Numbered from the stretch's first letter, positions 51,607 to 60,705 are shown. The stretch: DNA of 64,000 bases from Pedobacter sp. (GCA_025351765.1 JANXVH010000002.1:1-64000); one strand, 5' to 3'. Notes: a model not told the origin generated them from the sequence alone. Numbers and translations are program-made.

Positions 51607-52308
51607 ATGAACAAACTAAAGAGAATGATGAGAACCTATATGGTTGTCCTGCCACTCAGTGCCACAATACTACTGACTGCATTACCCTCCGGGGCAAGTG
51701 CACAGTTCATTATTGTGGATGTGATCAAAGCGGGCATAAAAAAAGTGATCAAAGCGATGGACCTGAAGGTGCAGCGCTTACAGAATAAAACCATTTGGCT
51801 GCAAAATGCGCAGAAAGTGGTGGAGAACCAGTTATCCAAATTCAAGCTTGACGAAATATCCGATTGGACAGAGCGGCAGCGGAAACTCTATGCGGAGTAT
51901 TATGATGAACTGGTCAAAGTTAAATCTATGATCGCCACCTACCAGCGCATCAAAGACCTGGCGGAAACGCAGGCTGACATTGTTAAGGAATACCAATGGG
52001 CAAGTAGCTTATTTAATAAGGACAAGCATTTCAGCCCGGAGGAACTGGTCCATATGCAGGAGGTGTACAGGGGTATTTTGGATGCCAGTATCAAGAACCT
52101 GGATCAGGTCTTTATGGTGATCAATTCCTTTAAAACGCAAATGACCGATGCGAAACGGCTGGAACTCATTGGGTCAGCGGCGGGTAAAATGGATACCAAT
52201 TACGCGGATTTGCGGGAATTCAACCAGCAGAACATTACGCTGTCAGTTCAGCGTTCAAGATCCGCTTTGGAGATCAAAACTTTAAAGGAGGTGTATGAGG
52301 TTCACTAG
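51607..52308 (+). CDS. Conjugal transfer protein, TraI-like
   Basis: 233 residues with an N-terminal signal segment ('YMVVLPLSATILLTALPSGA'). 'DLKVQRLQNKTIWLQNAQKV' and 'LYAEYYDELVKVKSMIATYQ' form long amphipathic helices like the VirB5-type TraI proteins of Bacteroidetes elements. The last 14 bases overlap the start of the next, intron-split gene. Periplasmic or channel-tip role inferred from family and order. Confidence 0.7.
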   Translation: MNKLKRMMRTYMVVLPLSATILLTALPSGASAQFIIVDVIKAGIKKVIKAMDLKVQRLQNKTIWLQNAQKVVENQLSKFKLDEISDWTERQRKLYAEYYDELVKVKSMIATYQRIKDLAETQADIVKEYQWASSLFNKDKHFSPEELVHMQEVYRGILDASIKNLDQVFMVINSFKTQMTDAKRLELIGSAAGKMDTNYADLREFNQQNITLSVQRSRSALEIKTLKEVYEVH

Positions 52309-52385
52309 CAAAAAGATCAGCTTATGCCTGCTTTGCCTGTTGGGGAGTATGGCTATAGGCCATGCGCAAACGTTCGGAGAGTGGT
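52295..52385 (+). CDS. Exon 1 of a tra gene split by a group II intron
   Basis: 30 codons plus one base: MRFTSKKISLCLLCLLGSMA, then 'IGHAQTFGEW', a signal peptide and the mature start. Too short for the ORF track because the intron begins in the next codon. Joined to 54280-54830 it gives 'FGEWWNQKSTQKKYLLQQIA', exactly in frame, for a 213-residue protein. It overlaps the TraI-like stop by 14 bases, as expected for a coupled tra gene. Confidence 0.85.
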
Positions 52386-52923
52386 GTGTGTCATGAACTT
52401 TTGCTGAAGAATAAACAGCAAAAGGTGCTATGTAAAAGATGAGGGAAGGCCCCTCGGATTCGGCTTACAGGAGCCGTTTCCAAACCGGTGTATGCGGCTT
52501 TGGTAAAGAGCTAAGGTCGTGAGCGATACATTAAAAGTCAGTTTAGAACTGGCAGGTAACTATACAAAAGGCGACCGCAAGGGAATCATCATTGAGGTAT
52601 CGTAACGAATATATTGATGTCAAAACCAGGTACACCATTCGACCTGGGACAAGCTTGGAGGCAACCTGTTTATCGACCAAGCGGCATCCGGTATAAAGAT
52701 GGCGCGAGTTGTATGGAGGCTTTTACATGGAACATGAGAACCTGCCGTTGGGTGCTAAGGGAGAAGTTCAAGCAGAGGACCTGTTAGAACCAGAGTACCA
52801 ATACCAGCGACAGGGGCGGACTGATTCGTAGTAGTGATGAAGCTCTTGTAATGAGAGTGGAGCAAAGGGATCAGCTTATTCAGCAAATGGATTTAAACAA
52901 CTAATTAAAATTAGGAGGAAGTA

Positions 52924-54216
52924 ATGAAAGGCGCAAAGTCAATTAACATTTCTAAAAGACTTGTAATGGAGGCGTACAAAAGAGTTAAAGCAAACAAAGG
53001 CACAGCCGGGGTCGATGATGTAACGATTGACAAGTTTGAAGAAAACTTGCAAAACAATCTTTACAAGATTTGGAACCGGATGAGTTCAGGATGCTACATG
53101 CCAAAGCCAGTTCTGTTGGTAGAAATACCAAAAATGGGTGGCGGCAAAAGACCACTTGGTATTCCTACTGTTGGTGACCGGGTGGCACAGATGGTCGTGG
53201 TTTTATTATTAGAACCACATGTAGAGCCGCATTTTCATGACGATTCGTATGCGTTCAGGCCCCAGAGGTCAGCGCATGGAGCAATTCAAGCAGCTGTTAT
53301 CCGTTGCCGGACTAATCCGTGGGTACTCGACTTAGATATCAGGAAATTCTTTGATACTATCGACCATACTCTACTGATCAAGGCAATCGAAAAACATGCG
53401 CCTGATTCATGGATGCTACTTTACATCAAAAGATGGCTAAATGTGCCTTACCAGCTAAAGGACGGTTCTTTAAAGGAAAGAGAAATGGGTGTACCACAAG
53501 GTTCTGTAATCGGACCAATACTGGCAAACCTGTTTCTGCACTACGCATTCGACTTATGGATGAAACGGACTTATCCGGAGATTCTATTTGAACGTTACGC
53601 AGATGATTGTATCATCCATTGCAAAACGAGCGGACAGGTAATGCACCTGAAAGGAGCCATTCAAGAACGGTTGAAACAATGCAAGCTTGAATTAAATGAG
53701 GCTAAAACACAAATTGTGTATTGCCGGTCAAGCAACATGCGGGAAAACTATGAAAATACCCAATTTGATTTTCTTGGGTACACTTTCATGCCACGCTGGG
53801 CTAAAAACGGTAGTGGACAAGTCTTTACAGGCTTTGGAGCAGCAGTAAGCAAGAATGCTATGAAAAGCATGTCAGCAAGAATGCAGCTTTGGAAGCCCAG
53901 CGAGCTTGTTCGTCTGTCTCTGGAAGAACTTGCCAATAAAATGAACCCGGTCATTCAAGGCTGGATAAATTATTATGGGAAGTCCTATCCGTCGCAGTTA
54001 CGCAAATTCCTGCAATTACTAAATTACAGGTTAGCGCATTGGGTTCGTAGGAAATTTAAGCGGTTCGAAGGACGAAAAATGGCATCTCTGTATTGGCTTG
54101 GGCGCATAGCCCGAAATACGCCAACACTATTTGCACATTGGAAGTGGGACGTATTACCGCCAACAACTCGGGGAAAAGCCGAGTTGAATGTTGACCGAAT
54201 AAGAAGAGCCGTATGA
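52924..54216 (+). CDS. ltrA: Group II intron reverse transcriptase/maturase
   Basis: 430 residues. RT domain with 'NKGTAGVDDVTIDKFEENL', 'GGGKRPLGIPTVGDRVAQMV', 'PWVLDLDIRKFFDTIDHTLL', 'GVPQGSVIGPILANLFLHYA' and the catalytic 'FERYADDCIIHC' (YADD near 225). Then the maturase X domain (GIIM: 'LANKMNPVIQGWINYYGK' near 335). It ends soon after 'LFAHWKWDVLPP' without an HNH endonuclease domain, so reinsertion would rely on RT/maturase alone. It starts 4 bases after an AGGAGG ribosome binding site, unusual in this phylum and a sign of foreign origin. Its 3' end overlaps domain V. Confidence 0.95.
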   Translation: MKGAKSINISKRLVMEAYKRVKANKGTAGVDDVTIDKFEENLQNNLYKIWNRMSSGCYMPKPVLLVEIPKMGGGKRPLGIPTVGDRVAQMVVVLLLEPHVEPHFHDDSYAFRPQRSAHGAIQAAVIRCRTNPWVLDLDIRKFFDTIDHTLLIKAIEKHAPDSWMLLYIKRWLNVPYQLKDGSLKEREMGVPQGSVIGPILANLFLHYAFDLWMKRTYPEILFERYADDCIIHCKTSGQVMHLKGAIQERLKQCKLELNEAKTQIVYCRSSNMRENYENTQFDFLGYTFMPRWAKNGSGQVFTGFGAAVSKNAMKSMSARMQLWKPSELVRLSLEELANKMNPVIQGWINYYGKSYPSQLRKFLQLLNYRLAHWVRRKFKRFEGRKMASLYWLGRIARNTPTLFAHWKWDVLPPTTRGKAELNVDRIRRAV

Positions 54217-54240
54217 GAGGAGACTTTCACGTACGGTTCT
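54206..54240 (+). ncRNA. Group II intron domain V
   Basis: GAGCCGTATGAG-AGGAGACTTT-CACGTACGGTTCT forms the conserved 34-nt-type catalytic hairpin (GAGCCGT pairs with ACGGTTC). It marks the orientation and 3' end of the intron. Confidence 0.85.
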
Positions 54241-54279
54241 GTGAGAGGTTCGTGGTGAGATTCCACTTACCTACTCGAC

Positions 54280-54830
54280 GGAACCAAAAAAGTACGCAAA
54301 AGAAATACCTGCTCCAGCAGATCGCGGCTTTACAGGTCTACACGGGCTTCCTGCAAAAAGGTTACGGTATCGTGCATTCGGGATTAAATACGATCCGCGA
54401 TATTACTGATGGGGAGTTTAAGCTGCATACCGCTTATATCAGTTCCCTGGCCCAAGTTAACCCGGTGATCCGCAATGACAAGCGGGTGAATGCGATGATC
54501 TCCATGCAAACAGAGATCGTGGACGCTTTTAACAGTATAAAAAACGGTGTGCTGTCAGCGGATAACCAAGCTTATGTGAACGAGGTTAGGCAACTGGCAC
54601 TTTCTGATTGCAGCAAAGACCTGGAAGAGCTGGAACTGGTCATTACTTCTGGCAAAGTGCAAATGATGGATGATGAACGCCTAGAAAGATTAGGTAAAGT
54701 GTATGATCGTACCCTGGATAAATATGCCTTTACGCAGCATTTTGCCAATGAGGTAAGTATGATGATTTTGCAAAGCACGGGTGAACAACAGGACATTAAA
54801 TCATTAAGGAGGTATTATGATACGAATTAA
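54280..54830 (+). CDS. Exon 2 of the intron-split tra gene
   Basis: 183 residues after the junction, reading 'NQKSTQKKYLLQQIAALQVY', 'GFLQKGYGIVHSGLNTIRDI', ..., 'IKSLRRYYDTN'. The track ORF start at 54213 is intron sequence and false. The protein resembles the next gene product: 'KGYGIVHSGLNTI' against 'KGYTILSTGYNSV', 'FKLHTAYISSLAQVNPVIR' against 'FSLHETFLDGLMLVSPEIR', 'MMDDERLERL' against 'MSDDERLRAI'. So the two are tandem paralogues, both probably periplasmic parts of the mating apparatus. Its stop overlaps the next start by 14 bases. Confidence 0.85.
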
Positions 54831-55461
54831 ACAGGTGCTGATGCTGGCAATAACCATTTGCCTCTCCGCTTTTACCTTTCAGCGTTCTTATGGGCAAGCG
54901 ACAGAGATACAGCAGCTGTTACTCAACGTGGAAAAACTGGCGCAGTTTAAAGCCATTCTTTCCGATATGAAAAAGGGCTATACCATTTTATCGACCGGCT
55001 ACAATTCAGTGAAGAACATCGCCCAGGGTAATTTTAGCCTGCATGAAACATTTCTGGACGGCCTGATGCTGGTCAGCCCGGAGATCAGGCGGTATTATAG
55101 GATCGCTGATATTATTACGGATCAGTCGAGTATTGTTTCGGAATACAGTTCAGCTTATAAGCGGTTCAATGCGGGAGGTAATTTCAATGCATCGGAAATG
55201 AATTACCTGGGCAAGGTTTACAGCCAGCTTTTCAAACAGAGCTTGGAAAATCTCGATGGGCTGATCCTGGTCATCACCGTAAACAAGCTGCGGATGAGTG
55301 ATGATGAACGCCTTCGGGCCATTTACGGGATAGCTGCCGATACACAGGACAAACTGATCTTCCTGCGGTCATTTAACAGGCAGACGGACATTTTGAACAT
55401 CCAACGGCAAAAAGAAAGAAACGACCTATCCGGTACAGCGAAGTACTATAACCTTAATTAA
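54817..55461 (+). CDS. Tra-operon exported protein, paralogue of the split gene
   Basis: 214 residues with a signal peptide ('QVLMLAITICLSAFTFQRSY'). Helical; shares the K-G-Y, L-H, P-x-I-R and D-D-E-R-L pattern with the intron-split protein encoded just upstream. Such pairs lie between TraI and TraJ in Sphingobacteriaceae elements. Start overlaps the previous stop. Function not defined beyond membership of the conjugation operon. Confidence 0.7.
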   Translation: MIRIKQVLMLAITICLSAFTFQRSYGQATEIQQLLLNVEKLAQFKAILSDMKKGYTILSTGYNSVKNIAQGNFSLHETFLDGLMLVSPEIRRYYRIADIITDQSSIVSEYSSAYKRFNAGGNFNASEMNYLGKVYSQLFKQSLENLDGLILVITVNKLRMSDDERLRAIYGIAADTQDKLIFLRSFNRQTDILNIQRQKERNDLSGTAKYYNLN

Positions 55462-55467
55462 AAGCGC

Positions 55468-56667
55468 ATGAAAAAATTACTGAATAACTCCTCTGCCAGT
55501 TGGCGGAGGCTGGGGGGGCTGTTGTTGTTATTTCTTTTACCTTCCCTTTCCCATGCACAGGGACTGGCAAATTCCATCAGCGGCTTGCAGCCGGTGCTGG
55601 ATCATGTCTACAACGATATGCTGCCGCTTTGCAGCAAGCTTATCGGCGTAGCCCGTGGGCTAGCCGGATTTGGTGCGCTCTGGTATATCTCCAGCCGGGT
55701 ATGGCGGCAAATTGCCGCCGCAGAACCTATCGACTTTTACCCTTTGTTGCGCCCTTTCGCCCTGGGCATGGCGATCATTCTTTTTCCGATGGTCATCGCC
55801 TTGATGAATGGGATATTACAACCCGTCGTTACGGCAACCGGTGGCATGGTGAAAGATTCGGATAACGCCATTGCAGCACTCCTGAAACAAAAGGAAGCCG
55901 CTGTAAAGCAAAGCAAGCAATGGCAGATGTATGTCGGGGACAGTGGGAATGGAGATAGCGATAAGTGGTACAAATACACGCATCCTAAAGACCCGGACAG
56001 GGAAAAGGAAGGCATGTTTGAAGGCTTGGGCAATGATGTAAAGTTTTACATGGATAAGGCCAGCTATAATTTTCGGAATAACATCAAACAGTGGATGTCG
56101 GAGATCTTACAAGTGCTGTTTGCCGCTGCCGCGCTTTGTATCAATACCATCCGCACCTTTTATTTGATCGTGCTGGCCATACTTGGGCCATTGGTATTCG
56201 GCTTTGCCGTCTTTGACGGTTTCCAGCACACGCTGACCGTTTGGATCGCCCGTTATGTCAACATTTTTATGTGGCTGCCGGTCGCTAATATCTTCGGTAG
56301 TATCCTCGGGAAAATCCAGGAAAACATGCTGAAGATCGATATTTCACAGATCGGGCGGCAGGGCGATACCTTTTTCAGCACTTCAGACACGGCGTATCTC
56401 GTGTTCATGTTGATCGGTATTGTCGGGTATTTCACTGTACCCAATGTAGCGAATTACATTGTTCATGCAGGTGGCGGTAATGCCCTGCTGCAAAAGGTGA
56501 ACACCCTGGTGATCGGTGGCAGCAGTACCATTTCCTCCACTTTATCCGGCGCAGGCGGAATGGCTTCTGACGCCCTGGGCAACGGCAGGGAAAATGTCAG
56601 CAACAGTATGGCGGCCAATTCCATGAATGAGGATTATTTCAAAGACAAATTATCCGGTAAATCTTAA
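55468..56667 (+). CDS. traJ: Conjugative transposon protein TraJ
   Basis: 399 residues: signal peptide (ending LSHAQG), 'GLQPVLDHVYNDMLPLCSKL', then several TM helices ('LRPFALGMAIILFPMVIALM', 'TFYLIVLAILGPLVFGFAVF', 'DTAYLVFMLIGIVGYFTVPN') with the TraJ-typical 'WIARYVNIFMWLPVANIFGS'. VirB6-like inner-membrane channel protein. 6 bases after the preceding gene. The C-terminus is Gly/Ser/Asn-rich. Confidence 0.9.
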   Translation: MKKLLNNSSASWRRLGGLLLLFLLPSLSHAQGLANSISGLQPVLDHVYNDMLPLCSKLIGVARGLAGFGALWYISSRVWRQIAAAEPIDFYPLLRPFALGMAIILFPMVIALMNGILQPVVTATGGMVKDSDNAIAALLKQKEAAVKQSKQWQMYVGDSGNGDSDKWYKYTHPKDPDREKEGMFEGLGNDVKFYMDKASYNFRNNIKQWMSEILQVLFAAAALCINTIRTFYLIVLAILGPLVFGFAVFDGFQHTLTVWIARYVNIFMWLPVANIFGSILGKIQENMLKIDISQIGRQGDTFFSTSDTAYLVFMLIGIVGYFTVPNVANYIVHAGGGNALLQKVNTLVIGGSSTISSTLSGAGGMASDALGNGRENVSNSMAANSMNEDYFKDKLSGKS

Positions 56668-56677
56668 ACCCTAACTT

Positions 56678-57301
56678 ATGTTCACACAACTTAGAAATAT
56701 TGATACGGCTTTTCAGCACATTAAACGCTTTAGCATTTTTTTGATACTGGCTTGCGTAGGGATCTCCTGTTTTGCGGTTTGGAAGAGCTTTAATATGGTA
56801 GCCAACGTCCAGGCGAAGATCTACATCCTTGCAAATGGCAAGGCCATAGAAGCATTTTCTGCAGAGCGGAAGGATAATGTAATGGTCGAGAGCCGCGACC
56901 ACATTAAAATGTTTCATCACTGGTTCTTTACCCTTGACCCGGATGACAAGGTGATCGAAAGTAATATGAACAAAGCTTTGAACCTCGCGGATGAAAGTGC
57001 CAAAAAGCAGTACGAGAACTTACGGGAGGCAGGGTATTACAATAATATCATTTCCGCTAATATCTCTCAGGAGATCGAAGTGGACAGTGTACAGTTGGAC
57101 ATTAACCAGTATCCTTTTTACTTCAAGTGCTACGCTACCCAAAAGCTGATCCGTTCCAGTTCTACGGTTACCCGCAAGCTGGTTACCCAGGGCTATTTAC
57201 GCAATGTCAGCCGTTCGGATAACAATCCGCATGGTTTCCTTATACAGAAATGGGAAACCCTGCTCAATACCGATGTTGACCCTAAAGCAGTTCAGCCATG
57301 A
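56678..57301 (+). CDS. traK: Conjugative transposon protein TraK
   Basis: 207 residues: one TM helix ('FSIFLILACVGISCFAVWKS') after a short cytosolic N-terminus with 'LRNIDTAFQHIKRF', then a periplasmic VirB8-like domain ('VMVESRDHIKMFHHWFFTLD', 'ALNLADESAKKQYENLREAG', 'GYLRNVSRSDNNPHGFLIQK'). Matches the TraK pattern throughout. It overlaps the next gene by 4 bases. Confidence 0.92.
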   Translation: MFTQLRNIDTAFQHIKRFSIFLILACVGISCFAVWKSFNMVANVQAKIYILANGKAIEAFSAERKDNVMVESRDHIKMFHHWFFTLDPDDKVIESNMNKALNLADESAKKQYENLREAGYYNNIISANISQEIEVDSVQLDINQYPFYFKCYATQKLIRSSSTVTRKLVTQGYLRNVSRSDNNPHGFLIQKWETLLNTDVDPKAVQP

Positions 57302-57519
57302 GGATATTTAAAAAGAGGCCGCATTTATTGACTGCCAGGCAGGAAAAGACCGCAGGAAAAATAGCGGGCGGTATCCTGAAAGGCCAGCGTAAGGCTGCGG
57401 ATTACCTCAACAAAAAGACGGCGGATATTTCCGGTAAACGCTGGATGCTTTTGCTCATGGCTTTTTGCGCGGCATTCGGGAGTTATTGCCTGTATCTGCT
57501 GATGCAGGTATTTCCTTGA
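57298..57519 (+). CDS. Small TraL-like membrane protein
   Basis: 73 residues: a basic N-terminus ('FKKRPHLLTARQEKTAGKIA') and one C-terminal TM helix ('WMLLLMAFCAAFGSYCLYLL'). Position between traK and traM and size fit TraL of Bacteroidetes conjugative transposons; there is little sequence to verify it. Start overlaps traK by 4 bases. Confidence 0.65.
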   Translation: MRIFKKRPHLLTARQEKTAGKIAGGILKGQRKAADYLNKKTADISGKRWMLLLMAFCAAFGSYCLYLLMQVFP

Positions 57520-57546
57520 TTATTCACCATTTAAAAACAATATTTT

Positions 57547-58650
57547 ATGAAAAAACAAAAAACCGAGCCCAGGCGAGCTCTTGAGCGCCTTTCAAAAACA
57601 AATGATGGGCGAAAAATTGACAAGCGCAGGATCTTATTGTTCCTGCCATTATTCCTGCTGCCATTTGCAGCACTGGCCTTTTACGCCCTGGGGGGCGGTA
57701 ACAAAGCAGCCACTGAAAACACGGCATCCGCAAAAGGGATCAACACCATTTTGCCCGATGCGCAATTCAAAAAAGTAGTGCCTACAGATAAGATGGCTAT
57801 CTATGAGCTGACGAAGAACGATACCGCGCATGCTGATCAAAACAGCATTAAAGAGGTAGCAGGTCAGTTAGGGTTTAGCGAGGTCAATGAGCCGCAGACC
57901 AAACAGATCCAATCAAAGCTGGCAGCTATTAACCGGGAGATCAGTACACCGGTTAGACCATCAAAAAGCTATGCTGATGCAGGCCGGGGTCCGGCACCGG
58001 ATAACGCGCCTGTATCCAAAGATATATCCCGCTTGGAAGGCCTGATGAAGAACATGCAGCAAAACGGTAGTGATAATGATCCTGAAATGGCGCAGCTCAA
58101 TACCCTTATGGATAAAATACTGGCTGCGCAGAATCCCGGAAGGGCCAAAGAAAGGCAGGTAATACCAGGAACTGCGGTACCTGACAGTTTATTTAAAGCG
58201 ATACCTGCTGTTATCGAGGGCAACCAAAAGGCTACCGAGGGTTCCGTTGTTAAACTAAGATTATTGGATACCATTACCCTTAACGGGCAGCTCATCCCAA
58301 AAGGGTATTTCATTTATGGACTGGCGGCATTCAGTAACCAGCGCCTGAACCTGGAGATCAAAAATATCCGCTTAGGCACTTCTATTATCCCGGTCAGCCT
58401 GACCGTATTTGATAAAACAGATGCGATGGTGGGTATCAATGCCCCGGATGCCTTATTGACCGATGCTGTTAATACAGGCAGCACCGATGCCATCGGAAGT
58501 ATTGGTTTGGGCTTTGACCAGAGCCTGACCACACAGATCGCGGGTGCCGGCATTGATGCGGCGAAAGGTTTGCTGACTAAAAAGCTAAAGCGGATCAAGC
58601 AAAAGCTGAAAGCGGGATATCCGCTGTTGCTGCGTATCAATAAACGATAG
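57547..58650 (+). CDS. traM: Conjugative transposon protein TraM
   Basis: 367 residues: cytosolic N-terminus, TM helix at about 29-47 ('RILLFLPLFLLPFAALAFYA'), a disordered middle, and a C-terminal VirB10-like beta domain ('IPAVIEGNQKATEGSVVKLR', 'TITLNGQLIPKGYFIYGLAA', 'NLEIKNIRLGTSIIPVSLTV'). These are the TraM hallmarks. Normally traN follows directly; here it does not. Ends with a basic tail. Confidence 0.9.
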   Translation: MKKQKTEPRRALERLSKTNDGRKIDKRRILLFLPLFLLPFAALAFYALGGGNKAATENTASAKGINTILPDAQFKKVVPTDKMAIYELTKNDTAHADQNSIKEVAGQLGFSEVNEPQTKQIQSKLAAINREISTPVRPSKSYADAGRGPAPDNAPVSKDISRLEGLMKNMQQNGSDNDPEMAQLNTLMDKILAAQNPGRAKERQVIPGTAVPDSLFKAIPAVIEGNQKATEGSVVKLRLLDTITLNGQLIPKGYFIYGLAAFSNQRLNLEIKNIRLGTSIIPVSLTVFDKTDAMVGINAPDALLTDAVNTGSTDAIGSIGLGFDQSLTTQIAGAGIDAAKGLLTKKLKRIKQKLKAGYPLLLRINKR

Positions 58651-58660
58651 ATCAAATAGG

Positions 58661-59107
58661 ATGAGTAATAGGGAGAAAGAAGTTCAGGACATATTACCCT
58701 TGATAAAGGCCTGCGGTTTGTATGATAAAGCACTGAAAGAACGATTGCTTGGCTTTCCGGAAAGTAGGACTGATCTGTATGAGGTCATTGTCAACAAGAA
58801 AATTAATGGACAGGCGGTGATTGTAAAACTCGATATCAGGTCAAGCAAAGATGGCGGCTTAGCATTCGGGGGATATGACCTGCTCTTAAAAAGGCAGCAA
58901 AAGGAGTTTGAGCATTTCCTGACCAATGGTGTCGATACAAAAGCACTGGAGAACAGGATGGCGGGGATTAACTGGCGGGAACACCCGGATCATTTTATCA
59001 CCGCTGAGGAGGCCGTTAAAGACCCCGGTTTGAAAAAAATGCAGGAGGTATTCCATGAACTGGAAAAGTTCACCGCGAACTATTTGCAGCGCAATGAGGA
59101 ATACTAA
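58661..59107 (+). CDS. Hypothetical protein downstream of traM
   Basis: 148 residues, soluble, mixed alpha/beta: 'VQDILPLIKACGLYDKALKE', 'GQAVIVKLDIRSSKDGGLAF', 'AGINWREHPDHFITAEEAVK'. No signal peptide or TM segment. It starts 10 bases after traM and ends 3 bases before the next gene, so it belongs to the same transcript. It resembles N-terminal pieces of mobile-element accessory proteins that share the C-terminus of the next gene; no function known. Confidence 0.55.
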   Translation: MSNREKEVQDILPLIKACGLYDKALKERLLGFPESRTDLYEVIVNKKINGQAVIVKLDIRSSKDGGLAFGGYDLLLKRQQKEFEHFLTNGVDTKALENRMAGINWREHPDHFITAEEAVKDPGLKKMQEVFHELEKFTANYLQRNEEY

Positions 59108-59110
59108 TAC

Positions 59111-60331
59111 ATGATCAAAAAAGCGGCCGATGAATTATCGCTTAAATATTTTGCGGGGACACCGGTTGAGAAATGCCTGATCGACCAAAGCGCCTATAAC
59201 CGGGATATGTTCTACCGGCCTTTTAATTTCTACTCATCCGTACACCTGAATGAAGCCATAAAATACATTTATGAACCCGTTTTACCGGAGTTATTGAGAC
59301 AAGATCAATTTTGGGTGGAACCTAATCAAAATACAACCATGAATAAGAACAATTTAGAGAATTTGAAAGGCGAAATGAAAGCCTTGAAATTTGATGAGCC
59401 ATTCATCAAACAAATGGAGGAGCATATGGAAAAGAACCTCCCGGCCTTTGAATTAAAAGGTAAACTTCCTTCCGATAAAGGGCAAATGGATGTCACCATC
59501 CATTTCAAACGCTCCGGCCAGTCGGAATACTATTTTCTGAATAAATATGACCTGGCTTTAAGCAAGGCCAAGCCTTTGGAAAATGAACAAAAGTATTTGG
59601 TTATATCGCCTGGAGAGAAAGATAAAAATGTGATCCGTAAGTTCGATAGCCCGGTGGAAGCCATTGATTTTTTTAAATCACTAACGGGAAAAAGTGAACT
59701 GGCTATAGGTAAACCAACGGAAAAGGACCTGCAATTCAGGGAAAGCGTTGCGACCATGAAAGCCGGCAAGGTAGATTATGTGAGCAAAGAATTTAACCAG
59801 ACCTATTACAGCCCTGCTCTGACCAATTCGCATTATGTAGATAAAGGTGTTGGGTTCAATGTAAAACAGGCTTCCAATATGTTACAGGGGCGTTCTGCCT
59901 ACCGTGACGACCTGGTAAGCCGTGCCGGTACAGCGTACAAAGCATGGAATGTGATCGCTTTTGATAAACCAAAAGACAACTACGGAAATTATAAGATCCA
60001 GCAGTACAATGAAAATTATGGCTTTGATATTAAAAAAACATTGGAGGAATATAAGATAAAGCAACCTGATGACACCAAAAAACAAGCGGAGATCATTACT
60101 GAATTGAGGGACGGGAGCCGTCCGGTAGTAACAGTTGAGGGAAAAGATGGCAAAGATGTGCAAATGCGTATTGAAGCGGTACCGCGCTACGGCAACATCA
60201 ACTTCTTTCAACTCAACGGCAAGCCTGAAAAGCGCGAGGAACTGTTAAAAGAACAAAAACAGGATCAATCCTTATCAAAAGGTAACAGTAAAAAGAAAGA
60301 CCTGGCCGAGAGCCAGGAAATGAGCCTGTAA
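59111..60331 (+). CDS. Mobile-element accessory protein (DUF3945-like tail)
   Basis: 406 residues, hydrophilic. First 75 residues 'LIDQSAYNRDMFYRPFNFYS'; then a segment that looks like an independent start, 'MNKNNLENLKGEMKALKFDE' (ATG at 59339); then 'GVGFNVKQASNMLQGRSAYR'; and a tail 'EAVPRYGNINFFQLNGKPEK' plus 'REELLKEQKQDQSLSKGNSK'. This tail is the form seen in large DUF3945-type proteins of Bacteroidetes conjugative elements (assignment from memory of the pattern). Ends in a basic region. Likely cytosolic; function unknown. Confidence 0.5.
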   Translation: MIKKAADELSLKYFAGTPVEKCLIDQSAYNRDMFYRPFNFYSSVHLNEAIKYIYEPVLPELLRQDQFWVEPNQNTTMNKNNLENLKGEMKALKFDEPFIKQMEEHMEKNLPAFELKGKLPSDKGQMDVTIHFKRSGQSEYYFLNKYDLALSKAKPLENEQKYLVISPGEKDKNVIRKFDSPVEAIDFFKSLTGKSELAIGKPTEKDLQFRESVATMKAGKVDYVSKEFNQTYYSPALTNSHYVDKGVGFNVKQASNMLQGRSAYRDDLVSRAGTAYKAWNVIAFDKPKDNYGNYKIQQYNENYGFDIKKTLEEYKIKQPDDTKKQAEIITELRDGSRPVVTVEGKDGKDVQMRIEAVPRYGNINFFQLNGKPEKREELLKEQKQDQSLSKGNSKKKDLAESQEMSL

Positions 60332-60389
60332 GGGCTTTTAATAACAATTAATCAAATTTTTATACATTCACTTTTTAAACAATTAAATT

Positions 60390-60572
60390 ATGTCAACATT
60401 TCAAAAATTAAAAGACCTTGTAGCAGCAACGGAAGCAGATGCCATCGCATTCCACGAAAAAAGTAACAAAGCAGCCGGAACGCGCCTACGTAAAGCTTAC
60501 CAGGAGATAAAAGTTCTTGCGCAAGCTGGACGAGCCGAAGTAACAGAATTGAAAAATAAAGAGGGTAAATAA
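60390..60572 (+). CDS. Histone H1-like protein (Hc1 family)
   Basis: 60 residues: MSTFQKLKDLVAATEADAIA, 'NKAAGTRLRKAYQEIKVLAQ', ending basic (KNKEGK). The 'AAGTRLRKA.QEIKVLAQ' core is the Bacteroidota Hc1 signature. Such small nucleoid proteins are common on conjugative elements and chromosomes of the phylum. It is single and followed by a strong terminator. Confidence 0.85.
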   Translation: MSTFQKLKDLVAATEADAIAFHEKSNKAAGTRLRKAYQEIKVLAQAGRAEVTELKNKEGK

Positions 60573-60593
60573 CGTAACGTTAATTACTGGAAT

Positions 60594-60632
60594 CAAAAGC
60601 CCCGTTTAAGAAATTAGCGGGGCTTTTGTTGT
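60594..60632 (+). terminator. Rho-independent terminator after the histone-like gene
   Basis: CAAAAGCCCCG (60594-60604), 13-base loop, CGGGGCTTTTG (60618-60628), then TTGTTTT. 11-bp perfect stem. It also marks the end of the tra-related block. Confidence 0.9.
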
Positions 60633-60705
60633 TTTAATGGGCATCGAATTAAGCAGATTTGGAAGTAGCATACGGGTAACATGGGGCTCATTTTAGTATA
60701 ACCTG

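Larger units (their letters stand above)
52386..54279 (+). mobile_element. Group II intron with maturase, inserted in a tra gene
   Basis: 1,894 bases. The 5' end GTGTGTC fits the GUGYG rule. The 538 bases before the maturase ORF should form domains I-III, and the ORF lies in domain IV. Domain V is at 54206-54240 (GAGCCGTATGAG ... CACGTACGGTTC), followed by a domain VI-like stem and the 3' end CCTACTCGAC. Removing it restores the host gene frame with a Trp codon across the junction. It is a retroelement that can move through an RNA intermediate. No terminator sits upstream of the site, so it does not look like a class C insertion. Confidence 0.9.

Noticed and set aside
46365-60632. Integrase or IS transposase for the conjugative element
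   Set aside because: No recombinase or DDE motif seen; the only mobile-element enzyme is the intron maturase.
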